NCBI GenBank assembly: GCA_054601695.1
Contig: BAAHQB010000019.1
Coordinates: forward strand, 248,001 to 312,000
Source: Amorphochlora amoebiformis
Lineage: Eukaryota; Cercozoa; Chlorarachniophyceae
Length of the DNA: 64,000 bases
Reading direction: 5' to 3'
The notes below the pieces were generated by a model. That model was given only the letters and a program-made list of their open reading frames with translations. It was not told the DNA's origin and ran no database searches. The translations under genes were made by a program, and so were the position numbers. The stretch's first letter is position 1. Every line of letters begins with the position of its first letter. Of the stretch, positions 1 to 64,000 are shown piece by piece.

Positions 1-2220
<2,220 letters not shown>

Positions 2221-2285
2221 ACCATTGTGTCATAAAACAATACACACATAATATATAATTCGGTTTGCGTATACATGTGGGAAAC

Positions 2286-2368
2286 CCTTCTAGAAGCAGG
2301 AACTGTTGAACTGGGCTGAAGTACTGCCCAGACAAGAAATGGGCCGAATACAACTGACCGCACGGCGA
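2286..2368 (-). CDS. Candidate internal exon of an unidentified minus-strand gene
   Basis: A GC-richer island stands alone in TA repeat. On the minus strand it starts after a ...TATATTTAG acceptor and ends before a GTTTCC donor. The phase-0 frame reads SPCGQLYSAHFLSGQYF followed by PVQQFLLLEG, 27 residues plus two bases, with no stop; a second frame is also open. A possible partner exon lies at 3051-3085 on the same strand (frame KGAGLRGERNW, acceptor TTTCAG, donor GTCCAC), and its phase joins this one. I do not recognise the protein. Any 5' end must lie between here and 5449, and the 3' end would lie to the left. The call rests only on composition, splice sites and open phase. Confidence 0.4.
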
Positions 2369-2380
2369 CTAAATATACGT

Positions 2381-2945
<565 letters not shown>

Positions 2946-3344
2946 TCAGAGTTTCAAACTCGAGAAAGGATAGAATCAAAAAAGGATTGAATAGTATCAT
3001 CTTTCACTAGATATCGTCCAATCCATTATTGTCCTCCTGCACTCGTGGACCCAATTTCTTTCTCCTCTGAGCCCCGCCCCTTTCACTGAAACGGCCTCAC
3101 AAATTCCGAGTTAAATTTACCGAAACGAATATGCTTTCTTCATTAATTCGTTCTATTAGTGGACATTTCATAATCCTAAGAGTATTAACAGACAAATAAG
3201 GTTTAAGTTTTAAGTTTTAACTGTAAATTTATTATTAGATCGTAAAAGATTCAAAACCTGAATTTTGAAAGTCATTCGATGAGGGCCCACCCCAGACTCT
3301 CCTCTACGCTATGGCGAGGGGGTTACTACTCGGGGAGCATGAAG

Positions 3345-3500
3345 TTGGCCATGTAAATATGTACATCGTGGTTACTGGTCATGGAAACATGTACACGTGG
3401 TTTAACACATTCATGGGAGCATGTCCATCGGATATGTCGTGGAATCGCCGTGTAAATATGGACATCAGGGTTCACTGTAAGTGAGAGCATGTATACTAGC
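3345..3500. repeat. Diverged short tandem repeat (about 22-bp core, five copies)
   Basis: The core CATGNNANCATGTACA followed by CGTGG-like bases recurs near 3349, 3379, 3412, 3450 and 3481 with spacing of about 30-38 bp. Copies differ by several bases. The minus-strand open frame across it (3326-3592) repeats a VHIY/VHVS-type motif only because the DNA repeats. The flanks 2946-3345 and 3500-3700 are ordinary unique sequence with no convincing gene, apart from the weak exon candidate at 3051-3085. Confidence 0.5.
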
Positions 3501-3715
3501 CGCAAATATGTCAATGCACTGGGAAAGGTTTTGAGCCTTAGTGAAGACTGGATTTGGTGTATGTACATGTAGAACCCGTAGTACCGTACCATACTTTAGA
3601 ATTAAGACTTATTTAGCGGCATTATAAATTTATTATCTCGATACATGGGATCTAGAAGCATGTAAGCGTACAGATAGTATTATACATGACCATCAGGCTA
3701 TATCTTGTTTTATAC

Positions 3716-5112
<1,397 letters not shown>

Positions 5113-5449
5113 ATCTGGGTCCTAAACCCATCCACGTAATTCCACGGTATGGTAAATATATGCGTTACACATACATAAATACATATATTATATGTATGTA
5201 TTTTTTTGTTTTTTGTATGTAAGTTTATAAGTATCCAGTATGTTACCAGACGCATTCATCATATCCCTTCACCAACTTGGCCGATTTACGCATGTGTCCC
5301 GGACCTAAGTGACCTATCGCATGCACGTATAATATTACGGCCTACAGGTTACGTTAACAGTTTTCGTTTTCGATGATCTCAGATTTCTGCTTTGCAACTT
5401 GTAGGGCACATAGGAGTGAATAAGGAAATTTTGAATATCTAGTTGGATT

Positions 5450-8570
<3,121 letters not shown>

Positions 8571-8842
8571 TGTTTTCCGTATTGTCAGGAAAAGTTACTC
8601 CATGGGGAGTAAAGGTATCGTATAATCGATCCAACAATTTATGCCTCACAGGGATAGTGATGAAGGGCTTGCGGTTGGGGAGGGACTGAATGTTGATGGA
8701 CAGGGGTTGCGAGCAAAGATTTCATTTTTTGATAATTTTACATAGCGTGAAAAAAAAACAATAATCAGGCCGTCAGAGGTTGTATATTATGCCTCAGGGG
8801 AAAGATGGGGGAGAGGAGAGGGCTCACTGTTAGCTGACATAG
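8571..8842. promoter_or_regulatory. Shared 5' region between divergent genes
   Basis: The minus gene starts at 8570 and the first phase-supported exon of the plus-strand EF-hand gene starts at 8843. The true first exon of the EF-hand gene must lie in or near here. One option is ATG at 8660 with donor at 8674, giving MKGLR joined in phase to 8843. Another is the open frame from ATG at 8641 (MPHRDSDEGLAVGEGLN), whose donors do not join in phase. I see no clear TATA or initiator motif, so the promoter role rests on geometry only. Confidence 0.35.
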
Positions 8843-27443
<18,601 letters not shown>

Positions 27444-28158
27444 AGGAGTTATGACCTTGGGTTGAAGAGGCTTAACATTTCAAGCAAGCGCACCAACAAT
27501 AAAAACAGAAGCATGGCTAGATGGTATCATAGCAAGATTATCTTCTTGTAATTTGGAATATTGGATTTGAGAGATGTTGTATTTTTTGATAAATTTTAAT
27601 TGTCTAGAGTCTAGATAGTGTCTGGATTGCTTATGATAGTTCAGATATTTACTACTAGGTAGTACCAAAGTATATCTACTACCTAGACTACAAGTACTAC
27701 TACTAGTACTACTAGTGCTACTACGTATAGCAAGAACTAATGACTTCTATCAGACTAAAATCTACTAGATCTAGTAAATCTAGTAAATACTAGAAATATA
27801 ATCATTGCTAGATATGAACTACTATTGCCACTCCAGATCATCCATCTATAGTGCATACACATGAGTTCAAGTAGATTTCACATATATTACAATATCACCC
27901 ACAATCTAGAGAATGTAATAAAAATATTTCAACTTGAAGTACAACTATGTCTAGTATGTCTACTGCAACATCTAGAACATGACTCACCGACACATCATCT
28001 ACTAGATCTAGATCATACTTCTAGTACTTCTGTATCTTGTGTAAAACCATAATTGAACTGATCTGCGATAGCTCTAAGGGGCCAAAGTTGACTTTCGCTG
28101 ACTAATTCAGGACGGCTGACTAGCGGACGGAACTCGCGTAGATATATAAAAAAATATA

Positions 28159-28198
<40 letters not shown>

Positions 28199-28200
28199 CC
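27444..28200. other. Tail-to-tail intergenic region rich in CTAGT
   Basis: After the EF-hand stop codon the sequence is unique. From about 27650 to 28055 it is full of CTAGTA, TACTACTAG and CTAGATCTAG motifs, including self-complementary stretches. I see no exon with matching splice sites. It should include the 3' UTR of the EF-hand gene. The stretch 28080-28140 may be a decayed SINE fragment. Confidence 0.5.
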
Positions 28201-28408
28201 GCAATAAAAAATTTTATTTTCTCTGATTAAATAATCATACTGACATTTGTTATGTGAATATACATGGTATTGCATACATAAGATATTACATATATATTTA
28301 CTTATATGTATGTATGTATATATAATATGTGTGTATATGTACGTATACTCAATGTACCATCACACATATATTTGTAAATATATGTGTACATATGTATATC
28401 ATATAATT

Positions 28409-28446
<38 letters not shown>

Positions 28447-28631
28447 CACACCTATATATATATTATATTTGTACATATGTATACCATATAATATACATAC
28501 ATATATATATATATATATGTAAATATATATACATATACACACATACATATATACACATGCAAGTAGCATTGTATGTGAAGATATAGTGGGGGCTATAGAG
28601 TTGTATACAGTATGTTTTAAAAACACATCCT

Positions 28632-40104
<11,473 letters not shown>

Positions 40105-40327
40105 TTTCGGAGGCTTGAAAACTTTTCGTTTTCACTTCTCGTTTTGTTAATCCTTTTTCTGGATGAAGCAGGGAGAGGAGGGAATGAGAGGGGGAAAGGA
40201 GGGGTTACAGCGAAAAGTAAAAAAATAGTAATGTCCCTCTCTCGGGGTTCGAAGGAGGATTTCTTCGTCTGTCTTCTAAATTTATGGTCCTAAGCTACCA
40301 AAGAGGTCCAAAAAAACCTTTAAAAAC
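40105..40327. promoter_or_regulatory. Short intergenic region between divergent U2AF2 and the next gene
   Basis: 223 bp separate the U2AF2 ATG (40104, minus) from an ATG at 40328 (plus) that opens a 43-codon exon. The segment is free of TA microsatellite, unlike most non-coding DNA here, and holds a G-rich block at 40169-40205. It is probably a bidirectional promoter; no specific factor sites are recognised. Confidence 0.4.
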
Positions 40328-44280
<3,953 letters not shown>

Positions 44281-44292
44281 ATATGTAATATA

Positions 44293-44337
44293 GCGCGCGC
44301 GCGCGCGCGCGCGCGCGCGCGCGCGCGCGCGCGCGCG
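44293..44337. repeat. (CG)n dinucleotide array
   Basis: Pure alternating CG of about 45 bp just after a candidate exon stop or donor. Confidence 0.97.
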
Positions 44338-44378
44338 TATATATATATATACGTACATATAATACCATACCATTCCAG

Positions 44379-45644
<1,266 letters not shown>

Positions 45645-45659
45645 CATGAGAGGACCCAG

Positions 45660-46005
45660 CTCGGTGAGTAGATAATTATTGAGATTGGAAACATAACCAT
45701 TGCTATGCTGGAGATCGTTGGAGATCCCAGAGATCGCTGGAGATCGCCTCATCCAGCACTGACTGGTGCTACCCAGTACTACCGATACTACCAGGCAGTA
45801 ATAGTACCGAGTAACGCAGTTTCAGACTATAGTTGACGAGGCATGACTTCACCCCATGATCCGAAAAATTTTCCTCGAATATTCTAGTTATCTGAGTGCA
45901 CATAAACTTTGTCCTAAGCTAGCATAACCCAAGTTGGTATAATCCAAATGGCATAATTCGAACGAGGCTCGACCTAATCATGGACTGTGGTGTACAATAT
46001 CGCTG
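45660..46005 (-). mobile_element. Probable decayed SINE-like copy
   Basis: Read on the minus strand, the right end gives AGCGATATTGTACACCACAG, then CTCGTTCGAATTATGCC and TTTGGATTATACC, matching the order of B box and body in the 43.8 kb copy. The left part carries the AGATCGCTGGAGATCGC minisatellite shared with 41.5 kb. Confidence 0.45.
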
Positions 46006-46107
46006 TATATCATTTATATAAATATTTAATTTATATGTACTTATTTACATAATATGTGTATGTATATTTATAGATGTATTTGTTTAGCAAAATAAATACA
46101 CACACAC

Positions 46108-46159
<52 letters not shown>

Positions 46160-46191
46160 ATAGATACTCATACACACACACACACACAAAC

Positions 46192-46265
<74 letters not shown>

Positions 46266-46343
46266 GCATTTGTAAATAAATATATATATATATATATATA
46301 TAATACATATTAAATGGATATATTTATATATATATATATATAT

Positions 46344-46388
<45 letters not shown>

Positions 46389-46395
46389 CATGTAC

Positions 46396-46428
<33 letters not shown>

Positions 46429-46435
46429 ATTTATT

Positions 46436-46575
46436 GATTTATTTGATTTTTACTAGGATCTGACCCAAGACCTCGCGAATACGCGTATGCTTAGTCTTCT
46501 TTATGGTGGCAATAATCAGAGCTATAACGCTATTTTTTTCTATCCCCAACCAGTACCCTATCTATACATTTTAGA
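46436..46575. other. Unique island, possible decayed tRNA-derived repeat
   Basis: Read on the minus strand it contains AGCGTTATAGCTCTGATTAT and, further on, GAGGTCTTGGGTCAGATCC, the order and spacing of a tRNA-like head. No exon with matching phases seen. Confidence 0.3.
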
Positions 46576-46715
46576 TACAAGTACGTAAACATACATGCAC
46601 CTAGATGTACAGGCAAATATCTCCATATAAACATATGTATGTATATATCTTGCCATATATACATTTAGGCATGTTATGTATATACCTACAATACACACAT
46701 ATATATATATATGTG

Positions 46716-46754
<39 letters not shown>

Positions 46755-46774
46755 GTATTTACACACACACATAC

Positions 46775-46818
<44 letters not shown>

Positions 46819-47065
46819 GCATACATCTGATATATATATATATATATATATATAACCTATGATGTAATATACCCATGTTGATACTATATATCCAAATCAA
46901 GTTAATACATGTACATTTATTAATACACATATATGTTGAATACTCCGAAAAAATATGCATAATATGAATATATTAATGGATAACTACATGATAGCTATAT
47001 ATTATAGTTCAGCACCTTGCATAATATTCATCTGTGTATTTCACAATTGCATGGCCGGTATATAT

Positions 47066-47103
<38 letters not shown>

Positions 47104-47230
47104 TCGAACGTATACATACCTACATGTGCATACAACCACAGACATATGTATGTATCAAAAGCCTATTAGACATATCGGACATCCAACATAGACTATATAT
47201 ATATATATATATTAATTCGGAATAGTATTA

Positions 47231-47615
<385 letters not shown>

Positions 47616-47744
47616 TCATGTATTAATAAACCAATATCTAAATATGTCGGTTGTAGATTTAGCCGTGAAAAGTTCGCAATTGGGTATCTTGTATACACAT
47701 ATATAGACTGTATACGCATATATTCATGGGTTAATAAATCAATA

Positions 47745-48065
47745 TCTATAACCCCAACCCTAACCCCAGACCTAACCCGACCCCGTAACCCTTACCCTAA
47801 CCCTAACCCGACGCCGCAACCCTAACCCTAACCCTAACCCGATATATTTATATACATATATATATATATATTATAGGTATAAATATATACTTATACCTAT
47901 AGTTCGTTAACCCGACCCCGTAACCCTAACCCTAACCCTAATCCGATGCCGCAACCCTAACCCTAACCCTAACCCGACGCCTTAACCCTAACCCTAACCC
48001 TAAATTTAATACATATACATAATATACACATATACCTTTATATATATATATAACCTAACCCTAAT
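47745..48065 (+). repeat. Interstitial telomere-like CCCTAA cluster
   Basis: Perfect CCCTAACCCTAACCC blocks alternate with CCCGACGCCGCAACC and CCCGACCCCGTAACC variants and with TA-rich spacers, repeated four times. This is the densest CCCTAA cluster in the window. It lies directly upstream of the exon 48136-48221. Confidence 0.9.
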
Positions 48066-48135
48066 ATTAACCCGATATTACGCCGCATATATATATATAT
48101 ATATACATATGTCAAATCCTATGCAAACTCCACAG

Positions 48136-48262
48136 GTAGTGGAGTGTCGGGTAGACATGAGGCCGAGATCAACAGTGTTAATCCTTTTCTGCTCACGAGG
48201 GATTTTGAGGAGAAATTAGAGGTTTCTTTTTGTGCATGTGTTCACGTAAACAAACATATCGG

Positions 48263-48310
<48 letters not shown>

Positions 48311-48373
48311 TGATGCATATAGGTATTCACTTAGACACATTTAGATATCCAACATATCTATACATACACACAG

Positions 48374-48408
<35 letters not shown>

Positions 48409-48455
48409 ATATATATAGATATATACATACATACATATATATATAAATATAAATG

Positions 48456-48503
<48 letters not shown>

Positions 48504-48504
48504 A

Positions 48505-48544
<40 letters not shown>

Positions 48545-48570
48545 TAAATTTTATAGCGCGATATATATTG

Positions 48571-48608
<38 letters not shown>

Positions 48609-49038
48609 TATATAAATTTTATTTTTATACATGCATCTATGATTCAATATATAATATATATGCGTATACACACATATATACATATATAAATATATAACTA
48701 TATATATATATATATAAAATATAAAAATTAAAAATTAAAAAATAAAAAAAAAAAAATATATAAAAATATATATATTAATTTAGCGCGCGCGCGCGCGCGC
48801 GCGCGCGCGCGCGCGCGCGCGCGCGCGCCCCGCCCCCGCCCCGCACGCACGCGCGCGCGCGCGCGCGCCCGCACGCACACACACGCACACAACACACGCG
48901 CGCGCGCGCGCGCGCGCGCGCGCGCGCGCGCGCGCGCGCGCGCGCGCGCGCGCGCGCCCCGCGCGCACACGCGCGCGCGCGCGCGCGCGCGCGCGCGCGC
49001 GCGCGCGCGCGCGCGCGCGCGCGCGCGCGCACAGCGCG

Positions 49039-49074
<36 letters not shown>

Positions 49075-49096
49075 CGCGCCCATATATATAATATAC

Positions 49097-49158
<62 letters not shown>

Positions 49159-49204
49159 GTATATACATGAGGCTTATGAATGTACATACATGACATATAC
49201 ATAA

Positions 49205-49278
<74 letters not shown>

Positions 49279-49370
49279 CATATTTATATCCGTAATTTGT
49301 ACATTTTTGCATACATACATTTATACATATACAAACATTTATATGTACACATACCAATGTATATATATTT

Positions 49371-49418
<48 letters not shown>

Positions 49419-49723
49419 TATATATATATATATATATTTCTTTATATATGTACATCTTTACATTTATAAATAATTTGTAAATATGTAAATGTGTGTGTAA
49501 ATACATGTGTACACTTGTGTAAACATACATGTGTGAGTTCATATATATATATATATATATATATAATTATACATAATTATAAAAACATATATGTGCGTAT
49601 ATATAATTTGTAAATATGTAAATGTTTGTGCATATACATATATACACTTGTGTAAACATACATGCGTGAATTCATACATATAATTATACATAATTATACA
49701 AACATATATGTGTGTATATATAC

Positions 49724-49805
<82 letters not shown>

Positions 49806-51336
49806 ACATATACATAGTATAATATTTGTGTACATATGTATGAAAGAATTTACACACACACATGTATATATATATGTATGCACACATATATATATATATA
49901 TATACATACATATATATATATATATATATTTATGTACATATTTATAATAATATGTTTTTTTATACACATGTATTTGATATTTCTATGTATATATGTATAT
50001 ATGTGTTTTATGTATGTGTATATTTTACAATGTAATATGTTGTAATATATACCTTGCTCTATATCTCCCAGGAGATTCATAGTATCGGCTCCCAATCGAG
50101 TCCTGGGATTGAGCAGGTACTGTCTAAGATACAATCAAGTTTTTATATGGTTTGTTCATGTATCTGTTTATAAAGTATGTTTTCATATGTGTTTATATTT
50201 GAATCTGCTAGGTCTTCCTCCCCCAAATGGGTCTCCTACGTCGATATTGCCGTGCCCATGGTAACTCTAAACCTATAACCCCGTTTCCAACTCAAATCCT
50301 AATCCTAATCTTAGGCCTCCTCTTCGAGCTCGCGCGCATCTCCATAGCCATCCAAGTAACTTGTTCCAACCTTAACTTATCTTTCTAACTCCAAACATGT
50401 TAATCCCAACCCTAGCTTACCTGGCATTTCTCTGACATCAAGACCCCTTCCGCTGCAGCTCCTAACGCCACATATGGTGATCGTAAACTAATCCCCTAAC
50501 CCCGAACCTATAAATAACCTTAACCCGATATCGTAACCCCAAATCGAATACTAAACTATGATCCTAACTCTACCCCAACCCTAATCTTCTTTAACTCGTA
50601 ACTCGCCCGAATCTGACCCTTTGACCCCTACCTCTCTAACATTCTAAAATCATACAACCTAACGCCTAACATCTGACGCCGTCCCAATCCCTACCTTAAA
50701 CCCAACCCCTAACCCTTACCCTAACCCCAACCCTACCTTGGACCTTGTATCCAAATAGGCGGGAAGATCCTCTCCATCTGTGGAAAGATCTCAGGTTAAC
50801 CCCCAAACTATAAACTCTGAACTTTACCTCAACAGCCTCAACCCTGATTCTCAGGCCTCCTAGCGGTTTCATCTACCATATGGAAAGAGGCCTATGAAGA
50901 AATCAATATCGTACAAAACTAATCATTAACCCTAACCCTAACCGTAACCCTAGCTCCAACCTGCAATAACAGCCCTGACACTGCCCTAACCCTAGGTCAT
51001 GGAACACGCTGCAGAGTTCGCCTTTCTCCTCAACGAGCAGGTAACTTCTACTTCCAAAATCCCACCCGTAATGCATTTCTTACATTTTCCTTACCAAAAC
51101 CTTCACCTCTGCCCGAACCATGACCCTAAGTCCGGCCCGGACCCTTACCCTACCCAGGTGACCATGGAATTATCGCGTCCGCAGAGTGATAGGGTCAGAT
51201 AGGGTTAGGGTTTTGTGCTTTTGATTGGAGCGTGAAGCTCTGCCTAATCACAATGCCACCTTAGGAGCTAGTTAAACTTTTCCCCGCGGCAAAAGAACAC
51301 CAGTGGATGACTAATTATCTCGATGCTACAGGTTGA
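48136..51336 (+). CDS. Unidentified helical protein, 3' part of a gene, ten exons
   Basis: Exons: 48136-48221, 50072-50116, 50212-50260, 50315-50355, 50443-50476, 50759-50794, 50855-50910, 50996-51040, 51158-51193, 51265-51336. They join in agreeing phases with GT-AG introns to give 165 residues and a TGA stop. The frame includes [76 protein letters not shown] and [20 protein letters not shown]. It looks like an all-helical soluble protein. I do not recognise the family. The first exon starts in phase 1, so at least one upstream exon is missing; it could be linked to the 45.5 kb exons. Most introns are short (about 70-300 nt), free of TA arrays and rich in CCCTAA/CCTAAC near the acceptor. Confidence 0.7.
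48783..49080. repeat. (CG)n mega-tract, about 300 bp
   Basis: Four (CG)n arrays separated by CCCCGCCCCC, ACGCACACACACG and AGAG variants. This is the longest CG tract in the window and is preceded by an A-rich stretch at 48719-48765. Ala/Arg frames here are artefacts. Confidence 0.97.
49478..49720. repeat. Local tandem duplication, about 130-bp period
   Basis: The block ATATGTAAATGTGTGTG...ACACTTGTGTAAACATACAT at 49480 recurs near 49614 with few changes, each followed by TATAATTATACATAATTATA. Confidence 0.75.
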
Positions 51337-51374
51337 TACAGTATATTCGTGCATATGTGGAAACTATAATACCT

Positions 51375-51429
51375 TTACGTAATTTTACACTTAAGTATGC
51401 AAGTATTATAGTTTTGTATACAAGGGAAT
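51375..51429 (-). CDS. Weak candidate terminal exon of a minus-strand gene
   Basis: After acceptor GCACAG the phase-2 frame reads FPCIQNYNTCILKCKIT then TAA. It would join in phase to the exon 52574-52525. The composition is AT-rich and unconvincing. If real, the gene ends 39 bp from the convergent stop at 51336. Confidence 0.2.
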
Positions 51430-51556
51430 CTGTGCATATGTTTAAAACATATTTTTGAAAATATATCTCTTTTTAGACATACGAACTCTTACATAGTAAT
51501 ATTTAAATTTATATATATAATATATATGTATAAAAAGATATATATATATGTATATG

Positions 51557-51608
<52 letters not shown>

Positions 51609-51684
51609 GTATGTATGCGTATATTTACATATTTGTTAGCATAGGTTTATCGTACGTATATATACATATATGTGAATAATAACT

Positions 51685-51728
<44 letters not shown>

Positions 51729-51777
51729 GCACGTATATGTACGTTTGTAAATATATAATATATACATACATACATAT

Positions 51778-51833
<56 letters not shown>

Positions 51834-51859
51834 CTATATATATATATATACATATATAT

Positions 51860-51955
<96 letters not shown>

Positions 51956-52001
51956 TATATTATATATATATATGTATATATATACATATGTACATGGATG
52001 T

Positions 52002-52039
<38 letters not shown>

Positions 52040-52042
52040 TAC

Positions 52043-52096
<54 letters not shown>

Positions 52097-52209
52097 AATA
52101 TATATTCTATTTACATATATACAATATTATACATATATTTATATATATTGTATACCTAAATATATGCTCATGTATAATATATATATATATATATATACTT
52201 ATATGTATG

Positions 52210-52246
<37 letters not shown>

Positions 52247-52383
52247 CTATTATATATCTAAGTATATATTTAGGTATATATCCCTAAACATATGTAATAC
52301 ATACATATGTTCTATATTTATATATGGGTAAATATATGAACAACCCACACAAACACACACACACACACTCACACACACACACG

Positions 52384-52424
<41 letters not shown>

Positions 52425-52455
52425 ACATTTGTTCATATATATATATGACATTATG

Positions 52456-52497
<42 letters not shown>

Positions 52498-52524
52498 ATA
52501 CTTTATAATGTAATATTTATGTAC

Positions 52525-55919
<3,395 letters not shown>

Positions 55920-56104
55920 CTACACTAACTCTAACCAGAACTCAAGTCTAGTTGTAACCCGACGCTGACTTTTGCCGTAACTTAAATTCCAATCTTAACT
56001 CTAAGGTGAAGGATAGAGGCGATGTGGATTCACGGTTATATACACGACATATTTTTGTAGATACAAATATGATTCTAACGAATAGTATATTTAAATGTGT
56101 ACAC

Positions 56105-58500
<2,396 letters not shown>

Positions 58501-58524
58501 ACATACTCAAATCATATACATCAG

Positions 58525-63831
<5,307 letters not shown>

Positions 63832-64000
63832 GTATTATCTTATTCAATCTTCGGTACACATTTTACTCGTGAATTGTTCAATTGTGACATGCATCTAAAG
63901 GTTCTATTTGGGTACAAAATCATATATATATACATATTATTATTATATATATATATATTATATTTATATATACACACATAATATATATATATATATATGT

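Noticed and set aside
3326-3592. Minus-strand 88-aa frame with repeated VHIY motif
   Set aside because: The amino-acid repeat follows from the diverged DNA minisatellite, and no splice context supports it.
47745-48065. True chromosome end (telomere)
   Set aside because: The CCCTAA units are interrupted by variants and unique DNA, and genes continue on both sides, so this is interstitial.

Overview
This is nuclear DNA of an intron-rich eukaryote, almost certainly a protist. More than half of the window, judged by eye, is (TA)n/(TATG)n/(CA)n microsatellite. That DNA produces hundreds of meaningless Tyr/Ile open frames, and genes appear only as short GC-richer islands (often 20-120 bp) between the arrays. 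I rebuilt genes by reading each island for an AG acceptor, a GT donor and a reading phase that joins to the next island. The species cannot be named. Interstitial CCCTAA/TTAGGG motifs hint at a TTAGGG-type telomere, and the EF-hand style resembles proteins of flagellated protists; both are inference.

Layout. (1) 1-5.4 kb is microsatellite with one candidate minus-strand exon at 2.3 kb. (2) 5450-8570 (-) is a 6-exon gene for a 112-aa basic protein with one C-terminal membrane segment. (3) 8843-27443 (+) is a 37-exon EF-hand protein of at least 1121 aa, with every exon phase agreeing. (4) 28632-40104 (-) is a 19-exon gene for the large subunit of splicing factor U2AF (462 aa). It has an RS domain, RRM1 and the C-terminal UHM, but I find no RRM2. 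(5) 40328-45644 (+) holds one or two unidentified multi-exon genes with partly ambiguous chaining. (6) 48136-51336 (+) is a clean 10-exon 3' gene part. (7) 55919-52525 (-) is three exons of another gene. (8) 58525-63831 (+) is exons of a further gene running towards the right edge.

Genes 2/3 and 4/5 are head-to-head with about 0.1-0.3 kb between start regions, suggesting shared bidirectional promoters. Genes 3/4 are tail-to-tail. Between and inside genes lie a dispersed SINE-like family with tRNA-like A and B boxes, pure (CG)n tracts in an otherwise AT-rich region, long polypyrimidine tracts, telomere-like repeats placed in introns, and a tiny TA-flanked palindrome family.

The most interesting theme is splicing. 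Many introns consist mainly of (TA)n and lack a pyrimidine tract. Others carry CCCTAA repeats, which contain the branch-point-like CTAAC next to the acceptor. A few candidate introns are only 26-31 nt. The same window encodes a U2AF large subunit that seems to have lost one of its two RNA-binding RRMs.
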